Notes: a model not told the origin generated them from the letters alone. A stretch of 64,000 nucleotides of DNA from Pseudoalteromonas aurantia 208 (GCF_014858725.1 NZ_AQGV01000010.1:1-64000), one strand, 5' to 3'. Shown: positions 1 through 10,160, counted from the stretch's first letter. A program made the numbers and translations.

Positions 1-272
1 CCATACAACCCAAAATAGTTTTAAGTTGTACTGTCAAAGACAGTTTAAACTTCGCCAGAAGTTAATATTGAATACTAAAGTAGATGCTAATTAATCATTG
101 ATTAATTGGCATTGTTTTACTTTTGAAAACTCTTTATAGATACGAATATCTATAAGAATTTATTTATCAGCTTTTCCAAATTTTTAAAGAGCAAGAGAAT
201 TTAACTTCTCAAAGAGAAACACACTTCATACTCAGGATATACCTGAAGTATGCTTTTCTTTCAAAAGTAAGG
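1..272 (-). other. rRNA internal transcribed spacer (between tRNA-Ala and 23S)
   Basis: This AT-rich stretch follows tRNA-Ala on the minus strand, where the 23S gene would begin beyond the left edge of the window. It holds no credible coding frame. It carries a boxA-like element (181-193) followed by a sequence resembling the conserved pre-23S leader. The 23S gene itself is not in the window, so operon continuation is inferred from the usual 16S-Ile-Ala-23S order. Confidence 0.75.
181..193 (-). promoter_or_regulatory. boxA antitermination element of the rRNA spacer
   Basis: Read on the minus strand the sequence is TGCTCTTTAAAAA, close to the gammaproteobacterial rRNA boxA TGCTCTTTAACAA. It lies between tRNA-Ala and the expected 23S start, the normal place for the spacer boxA. 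In the nascent RNA this element recruits NusB/NusE and helps polymerase avoid Rho termination. Known for rrn operons in general; function here is inferred from match and position. Confidence 0.7.
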
Positions 273-348
273 TGGTGGAGCTAAGCAGGATCGAACTGCT
301 GACCTCCTGCGTGCAAGGCAGGCGCTCTCCCAGCTGAGCTATAGCCCC
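273..348 (-). tRNA. tRNA-Ala(UGC)
   Basis: A 76-nt tRNA read on the minus strand, starting GGGGCTATAGCTCAG and ending with encoded CCA. The anticodon loop CTTGCAC gives anticodon UGC. The T-arm GTTCGATCC is intact and the acceptor strands pair. It is the second tRNA of the 16S-23S spacer, 50 nt downstream of tRNA-Ile, the usual rrn arrangement. No decay is visible even though the 16S upstream is truncated. Confidence 0.97.
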
Positions 349-398
349 ACAATACTGGAATGACATTGTTTGATACCAAAGCTAAAAGGTTAGCAAAG

Positions 399-475
<77 letters not shown>

Positions 476-552
476 AAACAATGTTTGTGTTCTCTAATTC
501 TATTCAGCAATCATCTGTGTGGACACTACGAACAAACAAGTTCTAAATCGTA

Positions 553-747
<195 letters not shown>

Positions 748-881
748 TTATTTTTAATAAAAACAAAAAAACAGTGAGTTCGGGCAAATAACAAGCAAAA
801 TGGGCCTAACATCATCATTCTGTATGAAAAACAACCTCAAATTTCAGTGTATTTCTACTTCATTTATTTAATAGATAAATA

Positions 882-920
882 TAAAACAAAAAGCCGGATC
901 ACTTTGCAGTTTTCCGGCTT
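882..920 (-). terminator. Rho-independent terminator of trpS
   Basis: On the minus strand the 8-bp stem AAGCCGGA/TCCGGCTT encloses a 14-nt loop and is followed by TTTTGTTTT. It begins 24 nt after the trpS stop and would end the rpe-gph-trpS transcript before the 16S fragment. Confidence 0.8.
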
Positions 921-943
921 ACATTAAAATATATTAAATGACA

Positions 944-1948
944 TCATGGACGAGGAATAAAGCCCACAGCATCATATACTGCATTTAATGTTATTTGAGC
1001 TCGCGTACTTGCTTTTTCAGCTCCACTTCTCATGATCTCATCAAGACGACTTTGATCTTCACGGATCTCTTTGAATCGAGATTGGATCGGCTCAATCATT
1101 GCGACAACAGCATCTGCGGTATCTTTCTTCAAATGGCCATACATCTTGTCTTCATACTCAGGGACTAAATCGACAATAGCGCGCTTAGTTGCTACCGAAA
1201 GTAACGTCAGTAAATTAGATACACCTGGCTTCTCTACTCTATCAAAGTAAATACGTGCTTGCTCATCGGAATCCGTTACTGCTTTTTTAAGCTTTTTCTC
1301 TATTTTTTTCGGCTCATCTAACATCATAATAAACGCATTAGGATTATCATCTGATTTAGACATCTTCTTTAATGGATCCTGCAAACTCATCACACGTGCT
1401 CCCAGTTCCGGTATATATGGTTCTGGTAATTTAAACACATCACCATATAAGTTATTAAACCGCGTAGCGATATCTCTTGTGAGTTCTAAATGTTGCTTTT
1501 GGTCTTCACCAACTGGCACTTGAGCCGCTTGATATAATAATATATCAGCAGCCTGCAATGCAGGATACGAAAATAGTCCAACATTAATATTATTTGCATG
1601 TTTTGCCGACTTGTCTTTGAACTGTGTCATGCGATTCAATTCACCCATTTGGGCGTAACAATTCAGTACCCAACCTAACTGGGCATGCTCTGGCACTTGT
1701 GATTGCACAAAAAGCGCTGCTTTTTCGGGATCAATACCACAAGCAACATATAGTGCGATTCCATTTAGTACGCGGTCACGAAGTTCTTCTGGTTTTTGAC
1801 GCACTGTAATCGCATGAAGGTCAGCAAGCATAAAGTAACTTTCATGATTTTCTTGCAAGTTAAGCCACTGATTAATAGCACCAACATAATTGCCTATCGT
1901 CATACCACCTGTTGGCTGCATGCCACTCAACACTACTGGTTTGCTCAT
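944..1948 (-). CDS. trpS: Tryptophanyl-tRNA synthetase
   Basis: Charges tRNA-Trp with tryptophan in the cytoplasm. The 334-residue length is typical for bacterial TrpS. The class I signatures are clear: the HIGH-type motif appears as TIGN at residues 17-20 after GMQPTGG, and KMSKS is at 195-199. The C-terminal half is the usual helical anticodon-binding part. It lies downstream of gph (22-nt gap) and rpe, as in E. coli, and is closed by a hairpin terminator at 882-920. ATG start. Confidence 0.97.
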   Translation of the reverse strand: MSKPVVLSGMQPTGGMTIGNYVGAINQWLNLQENHESYFMLADLHAITVRQKPEELRDRVLNGIALYVACGIDPEKAALFVQSQVPEHAQLGWVLNCYAQMGELNRMTQFKDKSAKHANNINVGLFSYPALQAADILLYQAAQVPVGEDQKQHLELTRDIATRFNNLYGDVFKLPEPYIPELGARVMSLQDPLKKMSKSDDNPNAFIMMLDEPKKIEKKLKKAVTDSDEQARIYFDRVEKPGVSNLLTLLSVATKRAIVDLVPEYEDKMYGHLKKDTADAVVAMIEPIQSRFKEIREDQSRLDEIMRSGAEKASTRAQITLNAVYDAVGFIPRP

Positions 1949-1970
1949 GATGTTCCTTTATATCTAAATA

Positions 1971-2639
1971 TTAAATTCGCTTGGTTAAAATAGGGATTAT
2001 ATCTAAGAATCCCTCACAGAGGTACTCTGGATTAAAATCTTCTAAATTGCAGCCTTGGTTATAACCGTATTTTAAGGCGATAACGTCTACTTCTGCATTT
2101 TTGGCCGCCAATATATCGCTTTTCGAATCGCCAATCATTATTGCATCGCTCGGTTTAATACCCAACGCTTTGCATGCCATTAAAACCGGTTCAGGATTTG
2201 GCTTTTTCGCCGTATCATCACCACAAACAAGCACTTCAAAATGGTGATTAAGTGATAGTTTATCTAAAAGCTGCTCGGTAAAAGCCCTGTCTTTATTGGT
2301 CACCACAGCCTTAGGTAAATGCGCCAGCGCAGACAAACCTGTCTCTACATGTGCATACAAAGCGGCGTAATTACCCACAATATCATGATAGTGCACCTTG
2401 AACCGGACAATTGCGTTATCTACAAGTGATTGGCTCAACTCAGGGTTAACTAGCATGTCTCCTGTTAAACCACGCTTCACCAATATTGTAATGCCATTAC
2501 CCACCCATGTTTTAACTTGCGCGTAGCTGACGATCGGATAGGCTACCTCAGTCAATGTCAGGTTTAAAGCCATATACATATCTTCGACGCTATCAACTAA
2601 CGTTCCATCTAGGTCGAACAACACACCTTGATAACTCAT
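1971..2639 (-). CDS. gph: Phosphoglycolate phosphatase (HAD family)
   Basis: Hydrolyses 2-phosphoglycolate, which arises from repair of oxidised DNA ends, to glycolate. The 222-residue protein starts with the HAD nucleophile motif DLDGT (D9 and D11). Motif II is the TNKD stretch near residue 115, and the motif III/IV region reads MIGDSKSDI with the two metal-binding aspartates. The ATG overlaps the rpe stop by 4 nt, so the two are translationally coupled. The order rpe-gph-trpS supports Gph over other HAD hydrolases. Confidence 0.93.
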   Translation of the reverse strand: MSYQGVLFDLDGTLVDSVEDMYMALNLTLTEVAYPIVSYAQVKTWVGNGITILVKRGLTGDMLVNPELSQSLVDNAIVRFKVHYHDIVGNYAALYAHVETGLSALAHLPKAVVTNKDRAFTEQLLDKLSLNHHFEVLVCGDDTAKKPNPEPVLMACKALGIKPSDAIMIGDSKSDILAAKNAEVDVIALKYGYNQGCNLEDFNPEYLCEGFLDIIPILTKRI

Positions 2640-3319
2640 GATCCAACCTTTGCAAGTTCATCACGCATTTGCTCTATAACCGTTTTATAATCTGGTTGGC
2701 TAAATATGGCAGACCCCGCCACAAACATATCAGCACCTGCAGCGGCTACTTCTGCGATATTCTCTACTTTAATACCACCATCAACTTCTAGACGAATGTC
2801 TCTCCCGGAGTTTCTGATAAGTGTCTTAACTTTTTTTAACTTACTTATCGTTTCTGGGATAAAGCTTTGACCACCAAAACCTGGATTTACTGACATTAAT
2901 AAAATGACATCAAGCTTATGTATAACATGGTCAAGATAATGTAACGGCGTCGCAGGGTTGAACACTAATCCTGCTTGGCAGCCATGTTCTTTAATCAAGC
3001 TAATTGTGCGATCTATATGCTCACTTGCTTCTGGATGAAATGTAATAATACTCGCACCAGCATTCGCAAAGTCGGGAATTAGTCTATCAACAGGCTTAAC
3101 CATTAAATGCACATCGATTGGTGCGGTAATACCATAATTCCGAAGCGCTTTGCAGACCATTGGCCCTATTGTTAAGTTAGGCACATAATGGTTATCCATA
3201 ACATCAAAATGTACAACATCCGCACCAGATTTAAGAACGCGCTCTACATCTTCACCTAACCTTGCAAAGTCTGCTGATAGAATAGACGGAGCAATAAGGT
3301 ATTTTGCTTTTTCAAACAC
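2636..3319 (-). CDS. rpe: Ribulose-phosphate 3-epimerase
   Basis: Interconverts ribulose 5-phosphate and xylulose 5-phosphate in the pentose phosphate pathway. The 227-residue TIM-barrel protein shows the family signatures [10 protein letters not shown] near the N-terminus, [12 protein letters not shown] (metal and catalytic Asp/His), the HLMV strand, [10 protein letters not shown] with its phosphate-gripping loop, and LEVDGGI. The start is GTG preceded by AGGAAG at good spacing. It overlaps gph by 4 nt. In E. coli rpe follows dam directly; here two oppositely oriented small genes separate them. Confidence 0.96.
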   Translation of the reverse strand: MFEKAKYLIAPSILSADFARLGEDVERVLKSGADVVHFDVMDNHYVPNLTIGPMVCKALRNYGITAPIDVHLMVKPVDRLIPDFANAGASIITFHPEASEHIDRTISLIKEHGCQAGLVFNPATPLHYLDHVIHKLDVILLMSVNPGFGGQSFIPETISKLKKVKTLIRNSGRDIRLEVDGGIKVENIAEVAAAGADMFVAGSAIFSQPDYKTVIEQMRDELAKVGS

Positions 3320-3408
3320 TATAATACTTCCTGATATATCGAATTATCAGGTTCACTTTACCGCAATTTTTACTCCGACCCCAGTGAAAATAAGCGTAAT
3401 CGACTTCA

Positions 3409-3436
3409 TTGAATTTGATATCGACTAAGCTATAAT
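3409..3436 (+). promoter_or_regulatory. Predicted sigma-70 promoter for the small gene pair
   Basis: TTGAAT (-35), a 16-nt spacer and a perfect TATAAT (-10) lie 70 nt upstream of the ATG at 3506, in the gap between divergent rpe and the small plus-strand genes. Hexamers and spacing are read directly; activity is inferred. Confidence 0.55.
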
Positions 3437-3505
3437 AATTGTGTTTGTTTTATGAGCATCTATTGTGTATTATCTAATGATAACTTGTAAGTGAGGGTAG
3501 TTATT

Positions 3506-3811
3506 ATGTTGAGTCGGCTAAAAACACGGATGCTTGGGCTTTCAGCGATTGCAATTGTTTCTTTAGGTGCAATTTCATATGATAATGCTCAATTAGTACT
3601 TGCAGAACACAAAAATTGTGGCTGTAATACAACACTTCAGACCACAAATCAAAATACTTTAATCTGTAAACGTGAAGCCCACACAAGCTGGTACGCATGG
3701 CTAACAGGTGAGAGTAGCAGTGCCCAGTTCCATTACTTGGATTTACTCGAATTACTTTTAGGCTCTAAACAATCGAGTGATAACAGCAATAGGTTAACAT
3801 CACACCTATAA
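3506..3811 (+). CDS. Uncharacterised small exported or membrane protein
   Basis: A 101-residue protein that I do not recognise. Residues 1-33 look like a signal sequence or membrane anchor (basic MLSRLKTRML, then a hydrophobic stretch). After it come three cysteines, NCGC at about 38-41 and another at about 54 in LICKRE, and a C-terminal stretch of alternating leucines (FHYLDLLELLLG). The ATG at 3506 is preferred to an upstream GTG at 3491 because GAGGG lies 8-12 nt before it. It has its own predicted promoter and is followed 17 nt later by the DUF2970 gene. The pair sits antiparallel between dam and rpe. Confidence 0.65.
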   Translation: MLSRLKTRMLGLSAIAIVSLGAISYDNAQLVLAEHKNCGCNTTLQTTNQNTLICKREAHTSWYAWLTGESSSAQFHYLDLLELLLGSKQSSDNSNRLTSHL

Positions 3812-3828
3812 AAAAGGACTGCCACGAC

Positions 3829-4008
3829 ATGAAGTTACTCAGCATTTTCCAAAGTGTATTAGCTGCTTTATTTGGCGTACAAAGTCACGGCAAATATGAG
3901 TTTGATTTCAATTCTGGCTCTTTTTTACCTTATGCTGTCGTTGGTATAGCACTTGTTACGGGGTTCGTTGTCGCACTTGTTGTCTTGGTTAATTACATTC
4001 TCAACTAA
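3829..4008 (+). CDS. DUF2970-type single-span membrane protein
   Basis: A 59-residue protein with the look of the DUF2970 family: an N-terminal amphipathic stretch ending in LAALFGVQS, a polar KYEFDFNSGS segment, then one transmembrane helix from about residue 34 to 58. The start has AGGA about 10 nt upstream. It lies 17 nt after the previous small gene, so they are probably cotranscribed, and converges on dam with a 21-nt gap. The function of DUF2970 is unknown; the family assignment is from pattern memory (FGVQS before a single helix) and is fairly confident. Confidence 0.75.
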   Translation: MKLLSIFQSVLAALFGVQSHGKYEFDFNSGSFLPYAVVGIALVTGFVVALVVLVNYILN

Positions 4009-4029
4009 TTTCTTTCAAAGGAAGAATGG

Positions 4030-4863
4030 TTAACTCTTACAATAAAGCGCCATTAATTCATTCACCTTATTTCGGCTCCCACCTTTTGGACTGATCGTTC
4101 TTTTTACTTGAATAACATCTAACGATGCTTGACTGTAGATTTTACGTGTCCAAGCAGTATCATGATTGGATATCAAAACAGGAGTCGACTGCTCAAATGC
4201 TGAAACTTCCGCTAAATTGGCTAAAATAGCTTGATCATTCAAATCAAAACCACCTTTCGCATAAGAGGTAAATGAAGCCGTCTTACTTAACGGGACGTAT
4301 GGTGGATCACAATATACGACGGCATTATTCGGCAAACTCTTAAATACCTGAGCGTAACCTTTACACGTAAAAGTCGCTTTTTGTGCCTTTTGCGCAAATG
4401 TGTATAGTTCTTTCTCTGGGAAATATGGTTTCTTATACTTGCCAAACGGTACGTTAAAAATGCCTTTTAAATTATATCTGCATAAACCATTATAGCCATG
4501 TCTATTCATATATAAAAAAAGAATTGCGCGCTCATAAATATCAACGCTTGCGTTAAACTGCTTTCGGTAGTCATAATAAGCATCAGCATGATTATTGAGA
4601 TCAACAAAGAGTTTACGAGCATCGCTTACAAACTCATCAGGTTGGAGCTTCAATTCATTATACAAATTGATCAAATCGGCATTAATATCGTTTAAGACAT
4701 AGCGCTTAAAGTCCGTATTCAAAAACACTGAACCAGCACCAACAAAAGGCTCAACTAGAGTATCGGCACTTTGACTTGCTAACGATAAACGTTGCGCTAT
4801 GCCATCTACCAGACTATATTTTCCGCCTGCCCATTTTAAAAAGGCTCGGGTCTTTTGTTGCAT
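4030..4863 (-). CDS. dam: DNA adenine methyltransferase Dam
   Basis: Methylates the adenine in GATC and serves mismatch repair and replication timing. The 277-residue protein has the family features in order: LKWAGGK near residue 8, the AdoMet-binding FVGAG at about 40-44, and the catalytic DPPY at about 186-189 followed by YVPLS. The start is the ATG at 4863; an in-frame TTG at 4914 would extend it by 17 unconserved residues that run up to the damX stop. It is downstream of damX as in E. coli, with a 51-nt gap. Confidence 0.95.
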   Translation of the reverse strand: MQQKTRAFLKWAGGKYSLVDGIAQRLSLASQSADTLVEPFVGAGSVFLNTDFKRYVLNDINADLINLYNELKLQPDEFVSDARKLFVDLNNHADAYYDYRKQFNASVDIYERAILFLYMNRHGYNGLCRYNLKGIFNVPFGKYKKPYFPEKELYTFAQKAQKATFTCKGYAQVFKSLPNNAVVYCDPPYVPLSKTASFTSYAKGGFDLNDQAILANLAEVSAFEQSTPVLISNHDTAWTRKIYSQASLDVIQVKRTISPKGGSRNKVNELMALYCKS

Positions 4864-4914
4864 ACTGACTCTATTTATTTTGAAGTTGCGCGATTTTACA
4901 CTAAAATCTACCAA

Positions 4915-6318
4915 TTACCGAATGAACAAAGCAATTTCCTGCTTGATTTTAGTCTGCTTTTTAAAGAATGGTTGTCCAGTGAGCAAATCTTTTGGCAATT
5001 TCGCTTTTCCTATTTTTGCCGCATCGATGGTAGAGTAACCACTTTGGATAACTATCCACCATGCAACATCGGCTCGGTTTGTGCCGTAAATTTTTAAATC
5101 ACTAACGCGTTGCTCATGAGCAGAAATAAAAGCTTCTGCAATTGCTTTATCTTTTACCGCTAATAATTGAATAACCCAGTTAGAATCAGGCTCAGATAAC
5201 AAATTCAAGTGGTCATCAACAACGCTAACACTTTCCACATCCGCAACCACCTCATTTAATTCTAAAAACTCGGCACTTTCTTCTTTTCTAAGTTCAGACG
5301 TAACGGCTACCGAAAGTTGCTTCGGTTTATTGTCCGTCACAATCTTATCCACTTCGGCTTTTTGAGGAGTGTGGGTAAGCGCAGAAAAAATTGCACTCGT
5401 CTCTGTCTTATTTTGTACTTCTAGTGCATCACCGATTGACACACCAGCTGTTCCATTCAAAACATCATCTGATATTTCAGTCTTACTGCCATCACCTATA
5501 ATTAACTCATGACTATGCAATGGTGTTTTTAAAATCCGAGTACTTGGCAGTACGGTGTTAACAACTGCTTTTTCCTCACTCATCTCGGGTATCAAGCTCG
5601 TAATTTCTTTTTGATACACAAAAGCAACCATCAAAAGTGCCAACAAAACAGTCAGCAATGTCAAATGCCACTGCATCTTTATGAATTTACTGGATCCTGG
5701 TTTTTCTAACTGTTGCGTTTCAGGCTGCCAATCTAACAAGATTGCAGGGTTACCATGAGATGCACTCAAAAAGGTTTGAAAAATTGGATCTTCATCAACA
5801 GGCAACTGCTTAAAAAACATTTTCATTAGCGTCTTGGACTCAGACAATGAGAGTGGCTCTAAATGTAAATCCAATGCTTGCGGGACCACCATCGGTGATT
5901 GTGCAGTGACAAGAATATATATTTTTTCAATGCCCTGTTTTGCTATGTTTTGTAGCTCCGCGATCATTTCATCAGATAAATGTCGCGCGCCATCCAAAAC
6001 CCATAAGCAAGGGCCTGATGGAGAATGATTGTGTAAATTTACGAAATTCTCACTTAAGGTGAGAGTTTGATCAATTAATGGGGAGCGAAAACTGTGCTGT
6101 AATAATTGAACTGTTAGATCTATATCTTTTGAGTTTGCTGATAATTTAATAAATGCTTTATTAAATTCAGCATATTTATCTGTAATGAATGACTCTGCTA
6201 AATAGCTTTTTCCTAATCCAGAAGCTCCTATTAAGCAAATCAAATTCTGCCCATATTCAAACTGTAATTCAATTCGATTAACTAAAGCAGCTCTACTGGG
6301 CAATATTTGAGATTGCAT
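4915..6318 (-). CDS. damX: DamX-like cell-division protein (AAA ATPase plus SPOR domain)
   Basis: A 467-residue inner-membrane protein. An AAA-type ATPase region is at the N-terminus with Walker A GASGLGKS (31-38) and a Walker B-like LWVLDGA near 105-111. One transmembrane helix spans about 219-235. A low-complexity acidic/serine linker follows, and a SPOR domain covers about 380-455. SPOR domains bind septal peptidoglycan lacking side chains, so the protein should localise to the division site. Position between aroB and dam matches damX of E. coli. Its ATG overlaps the aroB stop by 1 nt (TAATG). Confidence 0.9.
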   Translation of the reverse strand: MQSQILPSRAALVNRIELQFEYGQNLICLIGASGLGKSYLAESFITDKYAEFNKAFIKLSANSKDIDLTVQLLQHSFRSPLIDQTLTLSENFVNLHNHSPSGPCLWVLDGARHLSDEMIAELQNIAKQGIEKIYILVTAQSPMVVPQALDLHLEPLSLSESKTLMKMFFKQLPVDEDPIFQTFLSASHGNPAILLDWQPETQQLEKPGSSKFIKMQWHLTLLTVLLALLMVAFVYQKEITSLIPEMSEEKAVVNTVLPSTRILKTPLHSHELIIGDGSKTEISDDVLNGTAGVSIGDALEVQNKTETSAIFSALTHTPQKAEVDKIVTDNKPKQLSVAVTSELRKEESAEFLELNEVVADVESVSVVDDHLNLLSEPDSNWVIQLLAVKDKAIAEAFISAHEQRVSDLKIYGTNRADVAWWIVIQSGYSTIDAAKIGKAKLPKDLLTGQPFFKKQTKIKQEIALFIR

Positions 6319-7388
6319 TAGCGCCCTATTAGCGTACTCACAGCGTCATCAGAAACATCGTCTACCAATGCGCAATTACCCAACTTCGTTGGTACGATAA
6401 AACGAATGCGGCCTTGCTTATTCTTTTTATCTTTACGCATATGAAATAAGAATTCAGCACTAGTCATATTATCAGGAATATCAATAGGTAAGTCATACAA
6501 AGATAACAAACCTTCAATTCTTTCAACTTCTTTAGCCGTTAATGCACCACGTTGATATGCTAACTTAATAGCCAACATCATACCTGAAGACACCGCTTCA
6601 CCATGCAGCCATTTTCCATAGCCCATCTGTGCTTCAATAGCATGACCAAAAGTGTGACCTAGATTTAGCAATGCACGCAAGCCAGCCTCCTTCTCATCAT
6701 GTGCAACTATTTCAGCTTTAATTTGGCAGCAACGATGGATAACTTGCATCAGTGAGTCGACGTTTAACGCTTTTAACTTTGCATGGTTATCTTCAAGGAA
6801 GGCTAGAAAGTCAACATCATAAATTAAGCCATACTTAATCACTTCAGCCATACCTGCCGAAAACTCTCGAGGTGGTAATGTCAGAAGTGTATCAGTATCA
6901 ATAAAAACGGCAATTGGTTGATAAAAAGCCCCTATCATATTTTTACCAAGAGGATGATTTACAGCGGTTTTGCCACCGACAGATGAGTCGACTTGTGATA
7001 ATAAGGTTGTTGGTATTTGTATAAAAGGAATACCACGCTGATAACATGCTGCAACGAACCCTGTCAGATCTCCTATTACTCCCCCGCCTAAAGCAATTAA
7101 ACAAGTGTCTCGCCCACAATTGTTTTCCAACAAAAAGGCTGATACCTGTTCAAAATACTCTAATGTTTTATATTGCTCTCCATCCGGTAGAACAATATGT
7201 AAGGGGGCGTGTTCATCTAAACTACGTAATAAACCATTCAAATACAATGGTGCTATAGTTTGGTTAGTCACGATAACAGGTCGGCATGTACCAACATAGT
7301 GTTTTAATTTCTGCCCATCAGACAATAGATTCTGACCAATATAAATTGGATAACTACGCTCGTTCAAATCCACTTTTAATTCAAGCAT
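6318..7388 (-). CDS. aroB: 3-dehydroquinate synthase
   Basis: Second step of the shikimate pathway: converts DAHP to 3-dehydroquinate using NAD and a divalent metal. The 356-residue length is typical. Visible motifs are DGEQYK, the dinucleotide loop GGGVIGDLTGF, the PTTLLSQVDSSVGGKT stretch, GKNMIGAF, and the metal-binding histidine region NLGHTFGHAIE. It lies 26 nt downstream of aroK, the normal aroKB pairing. Confidence 0.97.
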   Translation of the reverse strand: MLELKVDLNERSYPIYIGQNLLSDGQKLKHYVGTCRPVIVTNQTIAPLYLNGLLRSLDEHAPLHIVLPDGEQYKTLEYFEQVSAFLLENNCGRDTCLIALGGGVIGDLTGFVAACYQRGIPFIQIPTTLLSQVDSSVGGKTAVNHPLGKNMIGAFYQPIAVFIDTDTLLTLPPREFSAGMAEVIKYGLIYDVDFLAFLEDNHAKLKALNVDSLMQVIHRCCQIKAEIVAHDEKEAGLRALLNLGHTFGHAIEAQMGYGKWLHGEAVSSGMMLAIKLAYQRGALTAKEVERIEGLLSLYDLPIDIPDNMTSAEFLFHMRKDKKNKQGRIRFIVPTKLGNCALVDDVSDDAVSTLIGR

Positions 7389-7414
7389 GCATCCCTCTCA
7401 TATTGGTCATTTCA

Positions 7415-7933
7415 CTAGAAGTCTAGTTTATCTATTATTTGATTCGCAACTACTTTTGCGCTTTGCTCATCTGTTCGAACAATGTGATCTGCCACTTCTT
7501 TATAAAGTGGTTCGCGCTCTTCAGCCAAACGCTCAAGAACATCTCTTGGCGCTTCTTCTGTTTGCAATAGTGGACGGCGCTTGTCACGCTGTGTACGAGC
7601 AACTTGTTTTTCAATTGGTGTTTCTAGGTAAACAACAATACCGCGCGCAGATAACTTGTTACGCACTTCTTTGCTGACTACCGAACCTCCACCAGTTGCT
7701 AAAACAATCCCTTGTAGCTCGGTTAGATCTGAAATCACGCCTTCTTCGCGTGTTCTAAATCCATCCTCACCTTCAAGATCAAACACCCACGCAATATCTG
7801 CGCCAGTACGGCGTTCAATTTCTTGATCCGAGTCTACAAATTCAAGGTGTAATTGATCAGCAAGGTGCCGACCAATCGTGCTCTTACCAGCCCCCATCGG
7901 GCCCACTAGAAATATATTACGTTTCTCAGCCAT
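7415..7933 (-). CDS. aroK: Shikimate kinase I
   Basis: Phosphorylates shikimate at the 3-hydroxyl using ATP. The 172-residue P-loop kinase has Walker [10 protein letters not shown] at the N-terminus, the substrate-binding [11 protein letters not shown], the arginine region FRTREE, the GGGSV glycine loop, and the lid RDKRRPLL. It lies 162 nt downstream of pilQ; that gap contains a G/C-rich patch (about 7972-8010) and could hold its own promoter. Whether pilQ transcription reads through is not decided by the sequence. Confidence 0.96.
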   Translation of the reverse strand: MAEKRNIFLVGPMGAGKSTIGRHLADQLHLEFVDSDQEIERRTGADIAWVFDLEGEDGFRTREEGVISDLTELQGIVLATGGGSVVSKEVRNKLSARGIVVYLETPIEKQVARTQRDKRRPLLQTEEAPRDVLERLAEEREPLYKEVADHIVRTDEQSAKVVANQIIDKLDF

Positions 7934-8095
7934 ATCTTTTTAGTACTAACGAACTCTAAAATTTGAAATAAAACCCCGCCTAACGACCTGGCCCCAAAAT
8001 TAAGGGGGGGATTATCTCAGTAATTCGTGAACGATTTCAAGTCAAATAGTATAAAAAGCATCTACTGAACCTAAAATCAACCTATTATTAGTCAA

Positions 8096-10141
8096 TTACT
8101 GACCATCTAACATTATTTTTGGGGTTACAAATATCAATAATTCTTTCTTTTCATTAATCTCACGGGTATTTCTAAACAACATCCCTAAATACGGAAGGTC
8201 ACCTAACAACGGAATCTTGCTTACTGCGCTGGTAATTTCCTGTTGATAAATACCGCCTAACACCACAGTCTGACCATTTTCTACCAAAACTTGGGTCTGA
8301 ATCTGCTGTGTATTGATTGCAACAGCGGGTCCACTTGGCGTTTGTACATTATCACCGCGTGTGTCCTGTGTAATCACCAAGTCTAGTATAATTTTGTTGT
8401 CTGGTGTGATTTGTGGTGTAACTTCTAAACTTAACACTGCCTTTTTAAAACTAACAGAAGCCGCACCACTAGAAGAAGCCTCAACATAAGGAATTTCTGT
8501 ACCTTGTTCTATGCGCGCTTTCTTCTGGTTTGCTGTTGTAATACTCGGAGTTGCAATTATCTCTCCCTTATTTTCTTGCTCTAATGCAGACAATTCCAAG
8601 TCTATTAACGTTCCATCTGCCAATTTTGCAATATGAACACCAATTCTACCTGCCGAAGTACCCGCTACTGGTAAGTTTACATTTAATCGATCTGTAAATG
8701 CAGGGATAGTACCATTGGATAACTCATTTGCGCCTTGTAACGAGCCTGAAATCGCATCAGAGCCCTGTTGGTCACTAAACCCCCATCGAATTCCTATATC
8801 CTCTTGTACGTTGTCCTTAACCGTTACCATACGAGATTCTATACGTACCTGCTTTACTGGTACGTCTAATGTCTCAACCATGCGTCGAATACTTTCAATA
8901 CTTCTTGCGCTATCTTTAATCAACAACGTATTTGTACGATTATCGACAGATACACTCCCTCGTTCACTAATGATACTGTTGATATCCGTTTTTAACAAAT
9001 CCGCAAATTCTTCTGCCTTCGCATAATTTAATTGGATATACTCGCTGTACAAAGGCTCTAACTCTTCGACTTGTTTACGTGCTTGTAATTCTTTCGCTTC
9101 TCGTGCAGCTAACTCTTCTGAAGGCGCAACCATTAAAATTGACCCCTCCATCCGCTTATCTAGTCCTTTTACTCGTAAAACCACATCAAGTGCCTGATCC
9201 CAAGGTACCCCATCTAAACGCAGTGTAATATTGCCGCTGACCGAATCACTCGTTACTAGATTGAAGTTATTTGTGTCTGCAATAATCTGTAGCACTGAAC
9301 GAACAGGGATATCCTGAAAATTAAGTGTAATTGGCTGCCCTTGATAATTTTTCTTTTCTCCAAACACCTGCTGTTCATTATCTTTTTCTACCGTTAAAGT
9401 AAAAATACTATCTAATTGCTGGTAGGTATATTTAAATGCTGCGTTTGGCTCAATCACTAAACGCGTTTTATTTTCTTCTTTAAAGGTTTCAACCTTACTA
9501 ACAACAGTACCAAAATCTAATACATCCAGTTCATATAAATGCTCATCAAGGATCGCTGTATGGTGGAAATCAGCTATGATCTTCCCGCCTCGTTCTTGCA
9601 CATCAATTGCAGCATGCCCACTTTCTAAAAAAGCAAATACTTTAGCTTCACCTCTTTCTCCGCGACGAAAGTCAATCGACTGGATTGTATTAATGTGTGT
9701 TGCAACAGTGTCACTTGCAGGGTCTAACGTCTCGAGCGCAATCGGGTTTTCTGAAACCTGTAAATAAACTAAATTGTTTTTTACTCGGACCTTATAAAGC
9801 TTTAACTTGTCCATAACAACCGTCACGGAGAAGCCCTGTTTACCCATATTGCTTTCAATGCGTTTTATGCCCGCTTTATTTACCTCAAGTAATTTTAAAC
9901 TTTCTTCAAATTCTGCATCAGGAAAAAACAACTCTAATCTAGCCGGTGAATTTAATACTTTAACTACTGGCTCTATATCTAATTGCTCATCAAAAACAAA
10001 TTGTAATTCCGTTTCATCATTTGGCACTGGATTATAGCGAACGTCATAAAGCATAGGAACAGCTTGAACCAACCCAGAAAAAGTAAACAGGACCACAGAA
10101 AACGTTGCGTTTAACCAAAAATTCAAACCCTTGCGAGCCAT
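8096..10141 (-). CDS. pilQ: Type IV pilus secretin PilQ
   Basis: Forms the outer-membrane ring through which type IV pili (and transformation DNA) pass. The 681-residue protein starts with a signal peptide (basic MARKG, then a hydrophobic run to about residue 28), followed by AMIN domains (about 35-240), an STN/N0 domain (ITLNFQDIPVRSVLQII, then PWDQALDVVL), an N1 domain and the secretin domain ending VTPKIM. ATG at 10141 is chosen over an upstream in-frame start at 10192 inside pilP, because AAAGGTAA precedes it and it begins a proper signal peptide. Last gene of pilMNOPQ. Confidence 0.96.
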   Translation of the reverse strand: MARKGLNFWLNATFSVVLFTFSGLVQAVPMLYDVRYNPVPNDETELQFVFDEQLDIEPVVKVLNSPARLELFFPDAEFEESLKLLEVNKAGIKRIESNMGKQGFSVTVVMDKLKLYKVRVKNNLVYLQVSENPIALETLDPASDTVATHINTIQSIDFRRGERGEAKVFAFLESGHAAIDVQERGGKIIADFHHTAILDEHLYELDVLDFGTVVSKVETFKEENKTRLVIEPNAAFKYTYQQLDSIFTLTVEKDNEQQVFGEKKNYQGQPITLNFQDIPVRSVLQIIADTNNFNLVTSDSVSGNITLRLDGVPWDQALDVVLRVKGLDKRMEGSILMVAPSEELAAREAKELQARKQVEELEPLYSEYIQLNYAKAEEFADLLKTDINSIISERGSVSVDNRTNTLLIKDSARSIESIRRMVETLDVPVKQVRIESRMVTVKDNVQEDIGIRWGFSDQQGSDAISGSLQGANELSNGTIPAFTDRLNVNLPVAGTSAGRIGVHIAKLADGTLIDLELSALEQENKGEIIATPSITTANQKKARIEQGTEIPYVEASSSGAASVSFKKAVLSLEVTPQITPDNKIILDLVITQDTRGDNVQTPSGPAVAINTQQIQTQVLVENGQTVVLGGIYQQEITSAVSKIPLLGDLPYLGMLFRNTREINEKKELLIFVTPKIMLDGQ

Positions 10142-10160
10142 AATAGTGTTACCTTTATTG

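Noticed and set aside
4864..4914. Extended N-terminus for Dam from a TTG start
   Set aside because: The extra 17 residues are unlike Dam and the family start MQQKTRAFLKWAGGK fits the ATG at 4863.
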